Assembly (NCBI GenBank): GCA_015067125.1
Contig: SVNB01000002.1
Span: forward strand, 1-41,826
DNA length: 41,826 nucleotides
Origin: Oscillospiraceae bacterium
GTDB taxonomy: Bacteria; Bacillota; Clostridia; Oscillospirales; Ruminococcaceae
Direction of reading: 5' to 3'
Below the pieces are notes generated by a model, which was not told the origin of the DNA, searched no databases, and saw nothing but the letters and a program-made list of their open reading frames with translations. Positions 1-8,508 of the stretch are shown here, piece by piece. A program made the position numbers and the translations under genes. The first letter of the stretch is position 1; every line of letters begins with the position of its first letter.

Positions 1-1
1 C

Positions 2-145
2 GAAAGGGACGCAATTATCGAATTTGTTTCTTCCCTGCCGGGTGCGCAGTATAATGTTATGAAATGCGATTTTCTCAACAGGCCGAACGACCCGCCCTTT
101 CCGATTTTTATAGTAAAGGATCCGGAATATTTTAAAACCCGTTAA
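2..145 (+). CDS. Partial CDS, unidentified protein (C-terminal 47 residues)
   Basis: An open plus-strand frame enters from the left edge and ends at a TAA. The visible tail starts ERDAIIEFV and ends KDPEYFKTR. It is followed within 15 bases by a strong hairpin terminator, which supports a real gene end. I do not recognise the family from this fragment; it looks like the end of a soluble alpha/beta domain. The start and most of the gene are outside the window. Confidence 0.6.
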   Translation, partial: ERDAIIEFVSSLPGAQYNVMKCDFLNRPNDPPFPIFIVKDPEYFKTR

Positions 146-153
146 CTAAAGCA

Positions 154-186
154 AAAAAATCCTCCGCCGCGCGGAGGATTTTTTAT
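154..186. terminator. Bidirectional intrinsic terminator
   Basis: A perfect 10-bp stem (AATCCTCCGC at 158-167, GCGGAGGATT at 171-180) has a 3-base loop, an A tract on the left and a T tract on the right. It sits between the convergent partial plus-strand gene and the minus-strand small membrane protein gene, so it can serve both. Confidence 0.9.
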
Positions 187-198
187 TTTGCTGTGCAG

Positions 199-507
199 TT
201 ATTTGATTATTTCTATTCCGCCGATGAGAGGAAGAGGTTTCATTTTGCCTGTTGCGGCATTTACGATTCCAAGAATCATAAGTACAAAAAGCGCAATGCT
301 GATGATCCAGCTGATGATGCCGCCCACAAAAGGAATAAATCCAAGAATAAATCCGGCAACAACAGATGCAATGTTGGCAATAAGAAGAACCAGCCCCTGG
401 TTTGCGTGATAACGCGCAAAGGCATCATCTTTTGCGCAAAGAATGGTTACAATGCAAAGTATCCATATATAAGAAATTGCCGCAAGAAGTTTATTTCCGT
501 TTTCCAT
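199..507 (-). CDS. Small multi-spanning membrane protein, DUF4870/Tic20-like
   Basis: A 102-residue protein made almost entirely of hydrophobic segments: about residues 7-24, 38-62 and 66-88, with the charged stretch KDDAFARYHANQG between the first two. This layout (a helix, then a conserved FxRxHxxQGL-like motif, then two helices with a glycine-rich turn) is typical of the DUF4870/Tic20-like family of bacterial small membrane proteins of unknown function. It starts at ATG after GGGAGAG and lies 25 bases after the stop of the SPFH gene, so the two are probably co-transcribed. SPFH-type proteins associate with membranes, which fits a membrane partner, but no function is proven. Confidence 0.75.
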   Translation of the reverse strand: MENGNKLLAAISYIWILCIVTILCAKDDAFARYHANQGLVLLIANIASVVAGFILGFIPFVGGIISWIISIALFVLMILGIVNAATGKMKPLPLIGGIEIIK

Positions 508-532
508 AACAGCTCTCCCTTATTCAGTATTT

Positions 533-1843
533 TTATTTAATGTCCTCGTCGGTAAAAGGATCTCCGCATTCCGGACAGAATTTAGGCGGATTTTTGGGAT
601 CTTCCGGTTCCCAGCCGCATTTATCGCATTTATAAAGGGGTTCTCCCGCAGGCTTTTTAGCTCCGCATTCCGAACAGAACTTGCCTTTATTAATGTTTCC
701 GCAGGAACACACCCAGCCGTCGGCCGGCTTTTTGCCGCCGCATTCGGTGCAGAATCTGCCGGTATTTACCGCTCCGCAGGAACAGGTCCAGCTATCCGCC
801 TTCGGTGCCGGTGCGGGCTGCTGTGCAGCCTGCTGCTGGCCCATGGCATAAAGGTTCTGGGCGTTAACGCCGCCGGCAGTCTGGGCCATATTCATACCCA
901 TAAACGCCATGGCCGGGCCTGCGTTTTCGTTTGCCGCTGCCGCCTGCATTGCGGAAGCCTGCGCTCCGACAAGGTGTGCCGCCGCTCTGGTGGGATCCAT
1001 AAACGCCGCGTTGCGCTGAAGTTCCTTGATCATTTTTTCGTCTTCTTCTTCCGCTTTTACGGAAGAAACGCCGAAGGATACGATTTCGATTCCGCGAAGG
1101 CCGCGCCATTTTTCAGAAAGCACATCGTTAAGCGCATCTGCCATTTCCGCGGTATGGCCGGGAAGCGCGGAATAGCGCACACCCATGGCGGAAATTTTAG
1201 CAAACGCCGGCTGAAGGGCGGTAAGAAGCTCGGATTTAAGCTGGCTTTCTATATCCGTTCTGGTAAACTGATACGCCACATTGCCGCAGACATTTGTATA
1301 GAAGAGAATAGGGTCGCAAAGGCGATAGCTGTATTCGCCGAAGCAGCGGATATTGATATCAATATCAATTCCTGCTCTTTCGTCAACTACTCTGAACGGT
1401 ACCGGGTTAGGTGTGCCGTATTTGTTGCCGATAAGTTCCTTTGTATTGAAATAATAAACGCGCTGATCCTTTGCGGTATCTCCTCCAAAGGTAAAACGTT
1501 TTCCGATGGTTTTAAAGGAATCCAGAATGCTTTCGCCCAGTTTGCCCGCAAAGATGGAAGGCTCGGTGGAAGAATCGTATGTGAATTCGCCGGGTTCGGC
1601 GCAAACTTCAACAACCTTGCCCTGTTCCACAATGCACATACACTGGCCGTCCGCAACGGCAATTACGGAACCGTTGGAAATGATATTTTCTTCTCCGCTT
1701 GTATTGGAACTGCGTCCGCTTATTCTTTTTGCGCCTTTTCTGGCAAGAACGTCGTTCGGAAGAGCATCGCAATAAAAATACTCCTTCCACTGATCGCCCA
1801 GCACGCCGCCGACCGCTCCGCCGATTGCTTTAATAAGTCCCAT
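533..1843 (-). CDS. SPFH-domain protein with C-terminal zinc ribbons (YdjI-like)
   Basis: 436 residues from the ATG of MGLIKAIGG. This start is chosen because AAGGAG lies 9 bases upstream of it; an ATG three codons earlier (1852) abuts the same ribosome binding site. The N-terminal two thirds match the SPFH family once annotated as 'virion core protein' (B. subtilis YdjI-like): MGLIKAIGGAVGG start, SGRSSNTSG, GEFTYDSSTEPSIF and FKTIGKRFTFGG. An Ala/Met/Gln-rich linker follows, then three zinc ribbons: CSCG...CTEC, CSCG...CSEC and CDKC...CPEC. SPFH proteins form membrane-associated scaffolds. The YdjI group has been tied to membrane stress responses, which I have not tested here. It leads an operon with the small membrane protein downstream and has its own promoter. 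Confidence 0.9.
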   Translation of the reverse strand: MGLIKAIGGAVGGVLGDQWKEYFYCDALPNDVLARKGAKRISGRSSNTSGEENIISNGSVIAVADGQCMCIVEQGKVVEVCAEPGEFTYDSSTEPSIFAGKLGESILDSFKTIGKRFTFGGDTAKDQRVYYFNTKELIGNKYGTPNPVPFRVVDERAGIDIDINIRCFGEYSYRLCDPILFYTNVCGNVAYQFTRTDIESQLKSELLTALQPAFAKISAMGVRYSALPGHTAEMADALNDVLSEKWRGLRGIEIVSFGVSSVKAEEEDEKMIKELQRNAAFMDPTRAAAHLVGAQASAMQAAAANENAGPAMAFMGMNMAQTAGGVNAQNLYAMGQQQAAQQPAPAPKADSWTCSCGAVNTGRFCTECGGKKPADGWVCSCGNINKGKFCSECGAKKPAGEPLYKCDKCGWEPEDPKNPPKFCPECGDPFTDEDIK

Positions 1844-1881
1844 GAAAAACATCTCCTTTTCAGTAAATTATTACAGTTATA

Positions 1882-1910
1882 ATTATAGATTTTTTTATTG
1901 GATTTATCAA
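1882..1910 (-). promoter_or_regulatory. Sigma-A type promoter of the SPFH operon
   Basis: On the minus strand TTGATA (1905-1910) and TATAAT (1882-1887) are separated by 17 bases, about 40 bases upstream of the chosen start. Confidence 0.8.
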
Positions 1911-1917
1911 TAGTTTT

Positions 1918-1952
1918 AAATAAAAAAGCGGCAGGGTATATTACCCTGCCGC
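1918..1952 (-). terminator. Intrinsic terminator of ABC exporter operon 1
   Basis: Perfect 11-bp stem GCGGCAGGGTA / TACCCTGCCGC (1928-1952) with a TAT loop. On the minus strand it is followed by a T-rich tract. It lies 8 bases past the stop of the downstream ABC exporter gene. Confidence 0.9.
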
Positions 1953-1959
1953 ATAGGCT

Positions 1960-3783
1960 TTAAGAAAGCTCTGTCATATTGGTATATAGCTGATAGTATT
2001 TTCCTTTTTGGGCAAGAAGATCATCGTGGTCGCCGCGTTCCACAACCTTTCCGTGTTCCAGAACAAGAATGGCATTGCTGTTGCGCACTGTGGAAAGGCG
2101 ATGAGCGATAATAAATACCGTTCTGCCCTTCATAAGACCGTCAAGGCCTTTTTCTATCAGTTTTTCCGTTCTGGTATCTACGGAAGAAGTCGCCTCATCA
2201 AGAATAAGCACAGGCGCTTTGGAAACCGCCGCCCTTGCTATTGCCAAAAGCTGACGCTGACCCTGGGAAAGATTTGCACCATCGGAATGAAGCATTGTAT
2301 TATAGCCCTGGGGCAGATGGGAAATAAAATAGTGAGCGTTGGCGATTTTTGCCGCTTCTATGCAGTCTTCGTCCGTTGCTTCAAGGTTGCCGTAACGGAT
2401 ATTTTCCATAACCGTTCCGGTAAAAAGGTGGGTATCCTGCAAAACAATACCCAAAGAACGGCGCAGATCATCTTTTTTGATATCTTTTACGTTTATACCG
2501 TCATAGATGATTTCTCCGCCCTGAATATCATAAAAGCGGTTGATAAGGTTTGTTATGGTTGTTTTGCCCGCTCCGGTGGAACCTACAAAGGCTATTTTAT
2601 GTCCCGGCTTTGCAAAAAGAGAAAGATCGTGCAGAACGGGTTTTCCTTCCACATAAGCAAAATCCACGTTATTAAAACGGACGTCACCCCTGAGTGGAAC
2701 TCTTTTTCCATCCGGAAGCACCCAGTTATAATCGTTTTCCACTTTTTCAAGAGTTACTTTGCCTTCGTCAACTTCCGGTTCAAGGTCAAGCACTTCAAAA
2801 ATACGTTCCGCACCGGCAAGAGCCAGCATTATGGAGTTGAACTGTTCCGAAATCTGGCTTACCCTATCCGCAAAAGTTCGTATATACTGCAAAAACGCAA
2901 TAAGAATACCGCCCACTTCCTCACCGGTCAGCCACAAAACGCCGATGGCACAGGTAAGGGCATAAAACATATGAGAAAGGTTGTTAAGCAGCGGGCCCAC
3001 AACAGAAGTTGCAATAGTCGCCCTTGTGGAAGCGGCGTAAAGCTTTTCGTTTATGGGTTCAAAATTTTCCATAACTTCTTTTTCGTGAGTAAAAACTTTT
3101 ATATCACGCTGGCCGGAAATCATTTCTTCGATATATCCGTTTACGGAAGCTGCGTGTTTTTGCTGTTCGCGGTAGCTTTTGCTGCTTATTTTTGTGGTAA
3201 CGCGCACAATAACAACAACTATTGCCGCAAGCACAACCATTATTGCAAAAAGCCGCATGGAAAGTGCCAGCATCATTCCGATGGTTCCCACAAGGGACAT
3301 GACGGAAATCATAAGCTGGGTTATGCTGTGCTGCAAAAGTTCGTTTGTGGCCTCTATATCATTTGTAAAATAGCTCATAAGGCTTCCGTGGGTGTTGTTG
3401 TCAAAATATCTTATGGGAAGCCTTTGCATCTTTGTAAAAAGTTCGGAACGCAGTTCGCGCATTATAACGGTGCTGCATTCCAGCATAAGGCGGTTAAGCA
3501 GATAGTTTGTAACCGCGCTTAAAAGGTAAAGCGCCGCAAGCCCTGCCAAAAGAGCCATATATTTTGCGTAAACCTCGTTTGGGGCAATGCCGCTTTCTTT
3601 AAGCAGGTTTACAAGGGGTTTCATACAATAGGAAGAACCTATCGTTGCCGCAGCATATATTGCTATGGAAACAACCGCCGCAGCAAGAATCGGCGCGCAA
3701 TGACGGAAGTATCTGAAAAGCCTGAAAAGCGTTTCCATCGGGGAAGAAGCGGCTTTATAATTGCGAAGTTCAACTCTTGGCAT
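1960..3783 (-). CDS. ABC exporter half-transporter, canonical-site subunit (heterodimer 1, second gene)
   Basis: 607 residues: an N-terminal transmembrane domain (about 1-330) fused to an ATPase domain (about 365-600). Walker A is GSTGAGKTT (401-409), the Q-loop glutamine is 449, the signature is LSQGQ (505-509), Walker B is VLILDE (525-530) with the catalytic glutamate, and the switch histidine is 561. The signature has Q where the consensus has G. The partner encoded just upstream carries a degenerate Walker B, so the pair should form a heterodimer with one hydrolysing site, as in LmrCD/TM287-288-type exporters (established family knowledge). The ATG start has GGAGG 9 bases upstream and overlaps the upstream gene by 14 bases, implying translational coupling. 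The substrate cannot be inferred; multidrug or lipid/peptide export is typical. Confidence 0.93.
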   Translation of the reverse strand: MPRVELRNYKAASSPMETLFRLFRYFRHCAPILAAAVVSIAIYAAATIGSSYCMKPLVNLLKESGIAPNEVYAKYMALLAGLAALYLLSAVTNYLLNRLMLECSTVIMRELRSELFTKMQRLPIRYFDNNTHGSLMSYFTNDIEATNELLQHSITQLMISVMSLVGTIGMMLALSMRLFAIMVVLAAIVVVIVRVTTKISSKSYREQQKHAASVNGYIEEMISGQRDIKVFTHEKEVMENFEPINEKLYAASTRATIATSVVGPLLNNLSHMFYALTCAIGVLWLTGEEVGGILIAFLQYIRTFADRVSQISEQFNSIMLALAGAERIFEVLDLEPEVDEGKVTLEKVENDYNWVLPDGKRVPLRGDVRFNNVDFAYVEGKPVLHDLSLFAKPGHKIAFVGSTGAGKTTITNLINRFYDIQGGEIIYDGINVKDIKKDDLRRSLGIVLQDTHLFTGTVMENIRYGNLEATDEDCIEAAKIANAHYFISHLPQGYNTMLHSDGANLSQGQRQLLAIARAAVSKAPVLILDEATSSVDTRTEKLIEKGLDGLMKGRTVFIIAHRLSTVRNSNAILVLEHGKVVERGDHDDLLAQKGKYYQLYTNMTELS

Positions 3784-5587
3784 TCGGTTCTTCCTCCTCT
3801 CTCATCTGGCTTTCGTAAACGTCGCGATAGATGGTGCTTCTGGCCATAAGCTCATCGTGAGTTCCGATATCGGAAAGTTTTCCTTCATCAAGCACCGCAA
3901 TGCGGTCACAGGTCATAATGGAAGCTATTCTTTGGGCGATGATGATTTTTGTGGTGCCCGGCATAGAAGTCCGCAGTGCTCTTCTGATATGTTCATCGGT
4001 TGTCATATCACAGGCGCTGGTGGAATCGTCAAGAATAAGTATCTTCGGGTGTTTTACAATCGCCCTTGCAATACGCAGACGCTGGCGCTGGCCGCCGGAA
4101 AGGTTTGCGCCGTCCTGTTCAAGCATGGTTTCGTAACCGTCTTTAAAATTATCGATAAATTCATCGGCACAGGCAATATAGCAGGCCTCTTTCATCTGTT
4201 CCAAAGTGGCGTTCGGGTCGCCCCAGCGCAGGTTATCCGCAATGGTTCCGGAAAAAAGAGAACCGTTCTGCAAAACCATGGAAACCCCGCTGCGCAGTTT
4301 TTCCAGCTTATATTCCCTTACGTCTTTTCCTCCCACTTTTACCGTGCCGGAAAGAGCATCGTAAAACCTTGGAATAAGGTTTACAAGTGTGGATTTTCCT
4401 TCTCCGGTGCCGCCGATAACGCCAAGGGTTTCTCCGCTGTTTATATGCAGGCTTATATTTGCAAGAGCAAGTTTTTCCGCATCACCGGAATAGCTGAAGC
4501 AGACGTTTTCAAAATCAACGCTTCCGTTTGCAACTTCCGCATCGGAAGAACCGTCCGCAATATCTATTTCTTCATCAAGCACTTCGTTGATTCTGTTAAG
4601 AGAAGCCTGCGCTCGGGAAAGGGACATAACAAGCCACGAAAGCATGGTAAGGGAACTTACCGCCTGGGTGGTATATGAAACCATGCTTACCAGTTCGCCG
4701 GTTAAAAGTCCGGTGTTTTCAAAAATAATTTCTCTTCCGCCAAGAAAAAGTATGATTATTGTGCAGCCCCACATAATAACCATCTGAATAGGGCCGGTCA
4801 TGGTAAAAAGCCTTGAAGAAGCCAGCTGGGCATTTCTTAAATCCTCCGCCGTTTCGCGGAATCTTTCGGATTCGTAATCTCCGCGGACATAGGCTTTTAC
4901 TACCCTGCTGTTAACAAGGTTTTCCTGCACGGCTTTATTCATGGAATCCATTTTTTTAAGCATTCGCTTAAATCTTGGCTGGCCTATCTTCATAAGTACC
5001 GCAAGAATTATTGCCAGAAGCGGAATGCAGAAAAGAAAAACCACCGCAAGGTGCGGCGCAATAGTAAACGCCATAACCGTGGACATAACTATCATAATAG
5101 GCGAACGCATAAGGGTGCGCAAAAGCTGCAAAGCGGTCATGCGCATGGTGTTAACGTCCGTTGTTGCCCTGGTGATAAGGCTGGAAGTGGAAAAATGGTC
5201 CGTATTCGCAAAAGAAAAGCTCTGGATTTTTTCAAGAAGCGAAGACCGCAGTTTTTTTGCAAAACCCTGGCTTGCCACCGCGCCGAATTTTGCCGCAAGA
5301 AGACCGCACATCATAGAAACTATCGCAACACATACCATTATAAGGCCAACTGTTATTACAAAGCGGTTTCTGTTTGCAATAAGTTCCGCAGAAAAAAAGC
5401 TTTTAAGCATAAATTCCTCTTCCCGGTAAAGTCCGCCGTCAACTATAACGGACATCAGCATCGGAATAAGCACTTCGAGCATAACTTCCATACAGCCGAA
5501 AAGCATGGTAAGGCCCGTTGCCGTACCATAGCCTTTTATGTTTTTTCCGATATGCCGAAAAATGCCTTTTTTCTTCTTTTCGTTCAA
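3770..5587 (-). CDS. ABC exporter half-transporter, degenerate-site subunit (heterodimer 1, first gene)
   Basis: 605 residues, transmembrane domain then ATPase. Walker A is GGTGEGKST (392-400) and the signature is the canonical LSGGQ (496-500). Walker B is ILILDD (516-521), with Asp 521 in place of the catalytic Glu, and the switch histidine is replaced by Gln 552 (IIAQR). These two changes mark the non-hydrolysing half of a heterodimeric exporter; the partner is the overlapping downstream gene. The start is TTG at 5587: AAGGAG lies 9 bases upstream. A promoter lies about 40 bases upstream, so this gene begins the operon. No regulator gene is adjacent, in contrast to the paralogous pair at 37.7-41.2 kb. 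Confidence 0.93.
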   Translation of the reverse strand: MNEKKKKGIFRHIGKNIKGYGTATGLTMLFGCMEVMLEVLIPMLMSVIVDGGLYREEEFMLKSFFSAELIANRNRFVITVGLIMVCVAIVSMMCGLLAAKFGAVASQGFAKKLRSSLLEKIQSFSFANTDHFSTSSLITRATTDVNTMRMTALQLLRTLMRSPIMIVMSTVMAFTIAPHLAVVFLFCIPLLAIILAVLMKIGQPRFKRMLKKMDSMNKAVQENLVNSRVVKAYVRGDYESERFRETAEDLRNAQLASSRLFTMTGPIQMVIMWGCTIIILFLGGREIIFENTGLLTGELVSMVSYTTQAVSSLTMLSWLVMSLSRAQASLNRINEVLDEEIDIADGSSDAEVANGSVDFENVCFSYSGDAEKLALANISLHINSGETLGVIGGTGEGKSTLVNLIPRFYDALSGTVKVGGKDVREYKLEKLRSGVSMVLQNGSLFSGTIADNLRWGDPNATLEQMKEACYIACADEFIDNFKDGYETMLEQDGANLSGGQRQRLRIARAIVKHPKILILDDSTSACDMTTDEHIRRALRTSMPGTTKIIIAQRIASIMTCDRIAVLDEGKLSDIGTHDELMARSTIYRDVYESQMREEEEPNAKS

Positions 5588-5625
5588 GGATCACATCTCC
5601 TTTTTTGTTTCATATCTAACAAAAA

Positions 5626-5654
5626 ATTATATCAAAAAAGGCGGATTTATTCAA
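5626..5654 (-). promoter_or_regulatory. Promoter of ABC exporter operon 1
   Basis: Minus-strand TTGAAT (5649-5654), a 17-base spacer and TATAAT (5626-5631), about 40 bases before the TTG start of the first exporter gene. Confidence 0.8.
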
Positions 5655-5735
5655 TATTTACCATTTATAAATTAAATGGATTTACGCCGCTTTGTTTTGG
5701 TGATTTTAATAACGGAGGTTTCGTTTTTCAACAAA

Positions 5736-5770
5736 ACAAAAAAATGCGAAAGCAAAGCTTTCGCATTTTT
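5736..5770 (-). terminator. Intrinsic terminator of pepF
   Basis: Perfect 13-bp stem AAAAATGCGAAAG (5740-5752) / CTTTCGCATTTTT (5758-5770), with a T-rich run after it on the minus strand. It lies 18 bases beyond the pepF stop. Confidence 0.85.
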
Positions 5771-5788
5771 TATTATTGTGGCAGTATT

Positions 5789-7591
5789 TTATTTATTGAG
5801 TTCTTCCATTTCTTCGATAAGTTCGCCGAAGAGTTTAAGCGCGGAGTTTACGGGATCCGGAGTGCTCATATCTACGCCGGCAATTTTAAGAAGAGAGATG
5901 GGATCTGCGCTGCCGCCGCTGGAAAGGAACTTTTTATATGCGGCAACGGCAGGTTCGCCTTCTTCAAGAATTTTGTTGGCGATGGCTACTGCTGCGGAAA
6001 AACCGGTTGCGTACTGGAATACGTAATAGTTATAGAAGAAGTGCGGGATTCTTGCCCATTCAAGAGCAATGCCGTCATCAGAAACCATATCCGGTCCAAA
6101 ATAAAGTTTGTTCAGTTCGTGATATTTTGCAGAAAGAGCATCTGCGGTAAGTGCCATGCCGCTTTCGGACATTCTGCCCATTTCTCTTTCAAATTCCGCA
6201 AACATGGTCTGGCGGTAAACGGTACCTTTAAAGGAATCGAGGAAGTGGTTGATAAGATATGCTCTTTCGTGTTTATCGGTGGTTTTGCCAAGAAGGTGAC
6301 GCATAAGAAGAACCTCGTTGCAGGTAGAAGCAACTTCCGCAACAAAGATTACGTAACCCGCGGTGTTTACCGGCTGGTATTTAGTGCTGTGATAGCTGTG
6401 AAGAGCGTGGCCCATTTCGTGCGCAAGGGTGAACATGCTGTCAAGGGTATCTTTGTGGTTAAGAAGAACGTAAGGATGGGGCTTGCCGTGGCCGGTGGAA
6501 TATGCTCCGCCGCGTTTGCCTTCGTTTTCATAAACGTCGATCCAGCGGTTTTCAAAACCTTCTTTAAGCAGAGCGACATAATCTTCGCCCAGAACGTGAA
6601 GAGCTTCGAGAACGGTAGCTTTTGCTTCGTCGATGCTGATGGTGGAAGCCGCATCGGAAACGATGGGAGTATAAACGTCGTACATATGAAGTTCATCTAC
6701 GCCAAGCATTTTTTTGCGCAGAGCAACATAGCGGTACATTTTATCAAGGTTGTTGTGAACAGCCTCGATAAGGTTATCGTAAACTTCTTCCGGAACTTCG
6801 GTGCGGTCAAGGGCGGCTTCGCGGGTGGTATTGTATTTTCTTGCTTTTGCAAAGAAATTGCGTTTTTTAAATTCGCCGTCAAGGGTCATGGCGATGGTGT
6901 TTTTAAAATCACCGTAACGGCCGTAAAATGCTTCAAAAGCGTTTTTGCGCAGAACACGGTCGGAACTTTCTTCCAGCGGAACAAAAGAACCGTTGGTAAG
7001 CGCGTGTTCGTTGCCTTCGGAGTCAACTACGTTCGGGAATTTAAGGTCGGCGTTGCGAAGAATTCCGCCGATTTTATCTGCGGAATCTGCCATTTCTTCT
7101 GCGGAAGCAAGAAGTGCTTCTTCCTCTTTGGAAAGAATATGCGCCGCTCTTCTGCGGATTTTATAGATGCTTCTGCGATAGGTTTCAAGTTCCGGACATT
7201 CCGCATAGAACTGTTCCAGCTTTTCTTCGGGAATAGCCATGATTTCCGGAGTGGCAAAAGCGGAAGCGGATTCCATCGCAACAATGGTTGCCATTGCTTT
7301 TCCGCGGAAATCCTGATATTTTGCGTTGCTCATATCCTGGTCGCCGCTGCAGCTTGCATAGGTATAAAGGGTTTCAAGGCGAACGCTAAGCTCGTCATCT
7401 TTTTTGAAAAATTCCAAAAGATTTGCGGCGGATTCACCAAGGGTGCCCTGATATTTCGCAACAACTTCGGGGAATGCTTTAAGCGCTTCGTATTCGGCAA
7501 GCCATGCCTCGTCGCTTTCGAACATATCTTTAAGGTTCCAGGTGTATTCTTCCGGAACTTCGCTTCTTTTAAGGATTTTCTGTTCTGCCAT
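5789..7591 (-). CDS. pepF: Oligoendopeptidase F
   Basis: 600 residues from the ATG of MAEQKILKRSEVPEEYTW. GGAGG lies 10 bases upstream, and family members commonly begin with the R-x-E-V-P-x-x-x-T-W segment seen here; an in-frame upstream extension has no ribosome binding site. This is an M3B zinc metallopeptidase. The zinc site is HEMGH (391-395), with Glu 419 (VAEVAS) as the expected third ligand. Length and the all-helical pattern match PepF. It cleaves short cytosolic peptides in peptide recycling. It is monocistronic, with its own promoter (TTGCAT-17-TATAAT) and terminator. Confidence 0.96.
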   Translation of the reverse strand: MAEQKILKRSEVPEEYTWNLKDMFESDEAWLAEYEALKAFPEVVAKYQGTLGESAANLLEFFKKDDELSVRLETLYTYASCSGDQDMSNAKYQDFRGKAMATIVAMESASAFATPEIMAIPEEKLEQFYAECPELETYRRSIYKIRRRAAHILSKEEEALLASAEEMADSADKIGGILRNADLKFPNVVDSEGNEHALTNGSFVPLEESSDRVLRKNAFEAFYGRYGDFKNTIAMTLDGEFKKRNFFAKARKYNTTREAALDRTEVPEEVYDNLIEAVHNNLDKMYRYVALRKKMLGVDELHMYDVYTPIVSDAASTISIDEAKATVLEALHVLGEDYVALLKEGFENRWIDVYENEGKRGGAYSTGHGKPHPYVLLNHKDTLDSMFTLAHEMGHALHSYHSTKYQPVNTAGYVIFVAEVASTCNEVLLMRHLLGKTTDKHERAYLINHFLDSFKGTVYRQTMFAEFEREMGRMSESGMALTADALSAKYHELNKLYFGPDMVSDDGIALEWARIPHFFYNYYVFQYATGFSAAVAIANKILEEGEPAVAAYKKFLSSGGSADPISLLKIAGVDMSTPDPVNSALKLFGELIEEMEELNK

Positions 7592-7654
7592 AAATTCAAA
7601 ACCTCCGTAAAACAGTGTTTTTATCGTTTGGGATTTTTTCCCGCGTACACGCAC

Positions 7655-7683
7655 ATTATACTACATATCACAATTAAATGCAA
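7655..7683 (-). promoter_or_regulatory. Promoter of pepF
   Basis: Minus-strand TTGCAT (7678-7683), a 17-base spacer and a perfect TATAAT (7655-7660), giving a leader of roughly 60 bases. Confidence 0.8.
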
Positions 7684-7711
7684 AGAATAATGCTTTTTAA
7701 CTGCTCAAAAA

Positions 7712-7750
7712 CAAAAAACAGAGATGCTTCACTGAAAAGTATCTCTGCTT
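7712..7750 (-). terminator. Terminator of the Nudix gene
   Basis: Stem CAGAGAT (7719-7725) / ATCTCTG (7741-7747) with an imperfect inner extension. A T-rich tract follows on the minus strand. It lies just after the Nudix stop. Confidence 0.7.
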
Positions 7751-7758
7751 AAAACATT

Positions 7759-8217
7759 TCACCTGTTTCCGACACTGTAATAATCTTCGGAAACAATTTC
7801 AAACGGTTCTTTTTTAAAGCAAAAGCAGCTTACTTGTTCGCTTCCGGAAAGCATTTCCTCCAATCTCTTTCTTGTCAGCGGAAAAGTAATCATTTCCAAG
7901 GCTTTTTCTTTATTTACCCACATCACTTCTGTGCTTTCGTCACTTGTCGTTAATTTTCCTCCAACCGCCTTACAGCAAAAATCAATATTAACAATATCCT
8001 TCTCAATATTTTTGCAAAGACCAATAAATCCAGTAATTTTCACATCAATACCCGCTTCTTCTTTAATCTCCCGCAGCAAAGCATCTTGAAATGTCTCACC
8101 CGGTTCAACCATGCCACCTGGGTATTCCCAACCCCTCCTTGGACTTTTAACCAACAGTATTTCTCCACTATCATTGATCACCAATCCGGCAACGGATACA
8201 AAATGCGTATAATTCAT
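7759..8217 (-). CDS. Nudix hydrolase
   Basis: 152 residues. A complete Nudix box is visible, beginning GGMVEPGETF and continuing through REIKEEAGI, matching G-x5-E-x7-R-E-U-x-E-E-x-G-U. The ATG start follows AGCGAGGAAATAAAC. These enzymes hydrolyse nucleoside diphosphates linked to other groups, and the substrate cannot be read from the box. The C-terminal segment with FCFKKEPFEIV is not diagnostic. It lies 69 bases after dltC on the same strand. I see no convincing promoter in that gap, so read-through from the vanW-dltA-dltC operon is possible. Its codon choice is somewhat more A/T-rich than its neighbours. Confidence 0.88.
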   Translation of the reverse strand: MNYTHFVSVAGLVINDSGEILLVKSPRRGWEYPGGMVEPGETFQDALLREIKEEAGIDVKITGFIGLCKNIEKDIVNIDFCCKAVGGKLTTSDESTEVMWVNKEKALEMITFPLTRKRLEEMLSGSEQVSCFCFKKEPFEIVSEDYYSVGNR

Positions 8218-8286
8218 GTTTATTTCCTCGCTAAATTCAAATCAATTATTCCATTTATATTGTTTAACTTAATTCGCCTTTATCCG

Positions 8287-8508
8287 TTATTTTGCTTTTG
8301 CTATCAATTCTTCTATGCCATTTGCAGTGCGCAAAAGTTCGCGATCTATCTGTGTTATCTGCAGCTCTGTGCCCTCGTCCTCCAGCCGGCAAAAAAGCTC
8401 GATAACGGCGTAGGAATCCAGAAGGCCGCTTTCTATCAAATCGGTTTCTTCATCAAAAACCCTTTCGTCCTCGCAGATTTCGTAAAGAATTTTTCTTATA
8501 TCCGTCAC
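8287..8508 (-). CDS. dltC: D-alanyl carrier protein (acyl carrier protein)
   Basis: 73 residues, the size of DltC. It contains the phosphopantetheine attachment motif ESGLLDSYAV, with Ser 32 the expected modified residue. It starts at GTG and overlaps the upstream adenylation gene by 4 bases (GTGA), so the two are translationally coupled. In the Dlt pathway this protein receives activated D-alanine from DltA and hands it to the membrane MBOAT protein DltB. No dltB or dltD is adjacent here. A generic acyl carrier protein for another small amino acid cannot be excluded, but the pairing with a DltA-like ligase favours DltC. Confidence 0.85.
   Translation of the reverse strand: MTDIRKILYEICEDERVFDEETDLIESGLLDSYAVIELFCRLEDEGTELQITQIDRELLRTANGIEELIAKAK

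Noticed and set aside
2008-3522. Long plus-strand open frame opposite an ABC exporter gene
   Set aside because: Antisense shadow; the opposite strand has full ABC motifs.
5051-7690. Very long plus-strand open frame (879 codons) opposite the exporter and pepF genes
   Set aside because: It spans the antisense of two clear genes and an intergenic promoter, and its translation has no recognisable domain and biased composition (many Phe, Lys, Cys). It is a shadow of codon bias.
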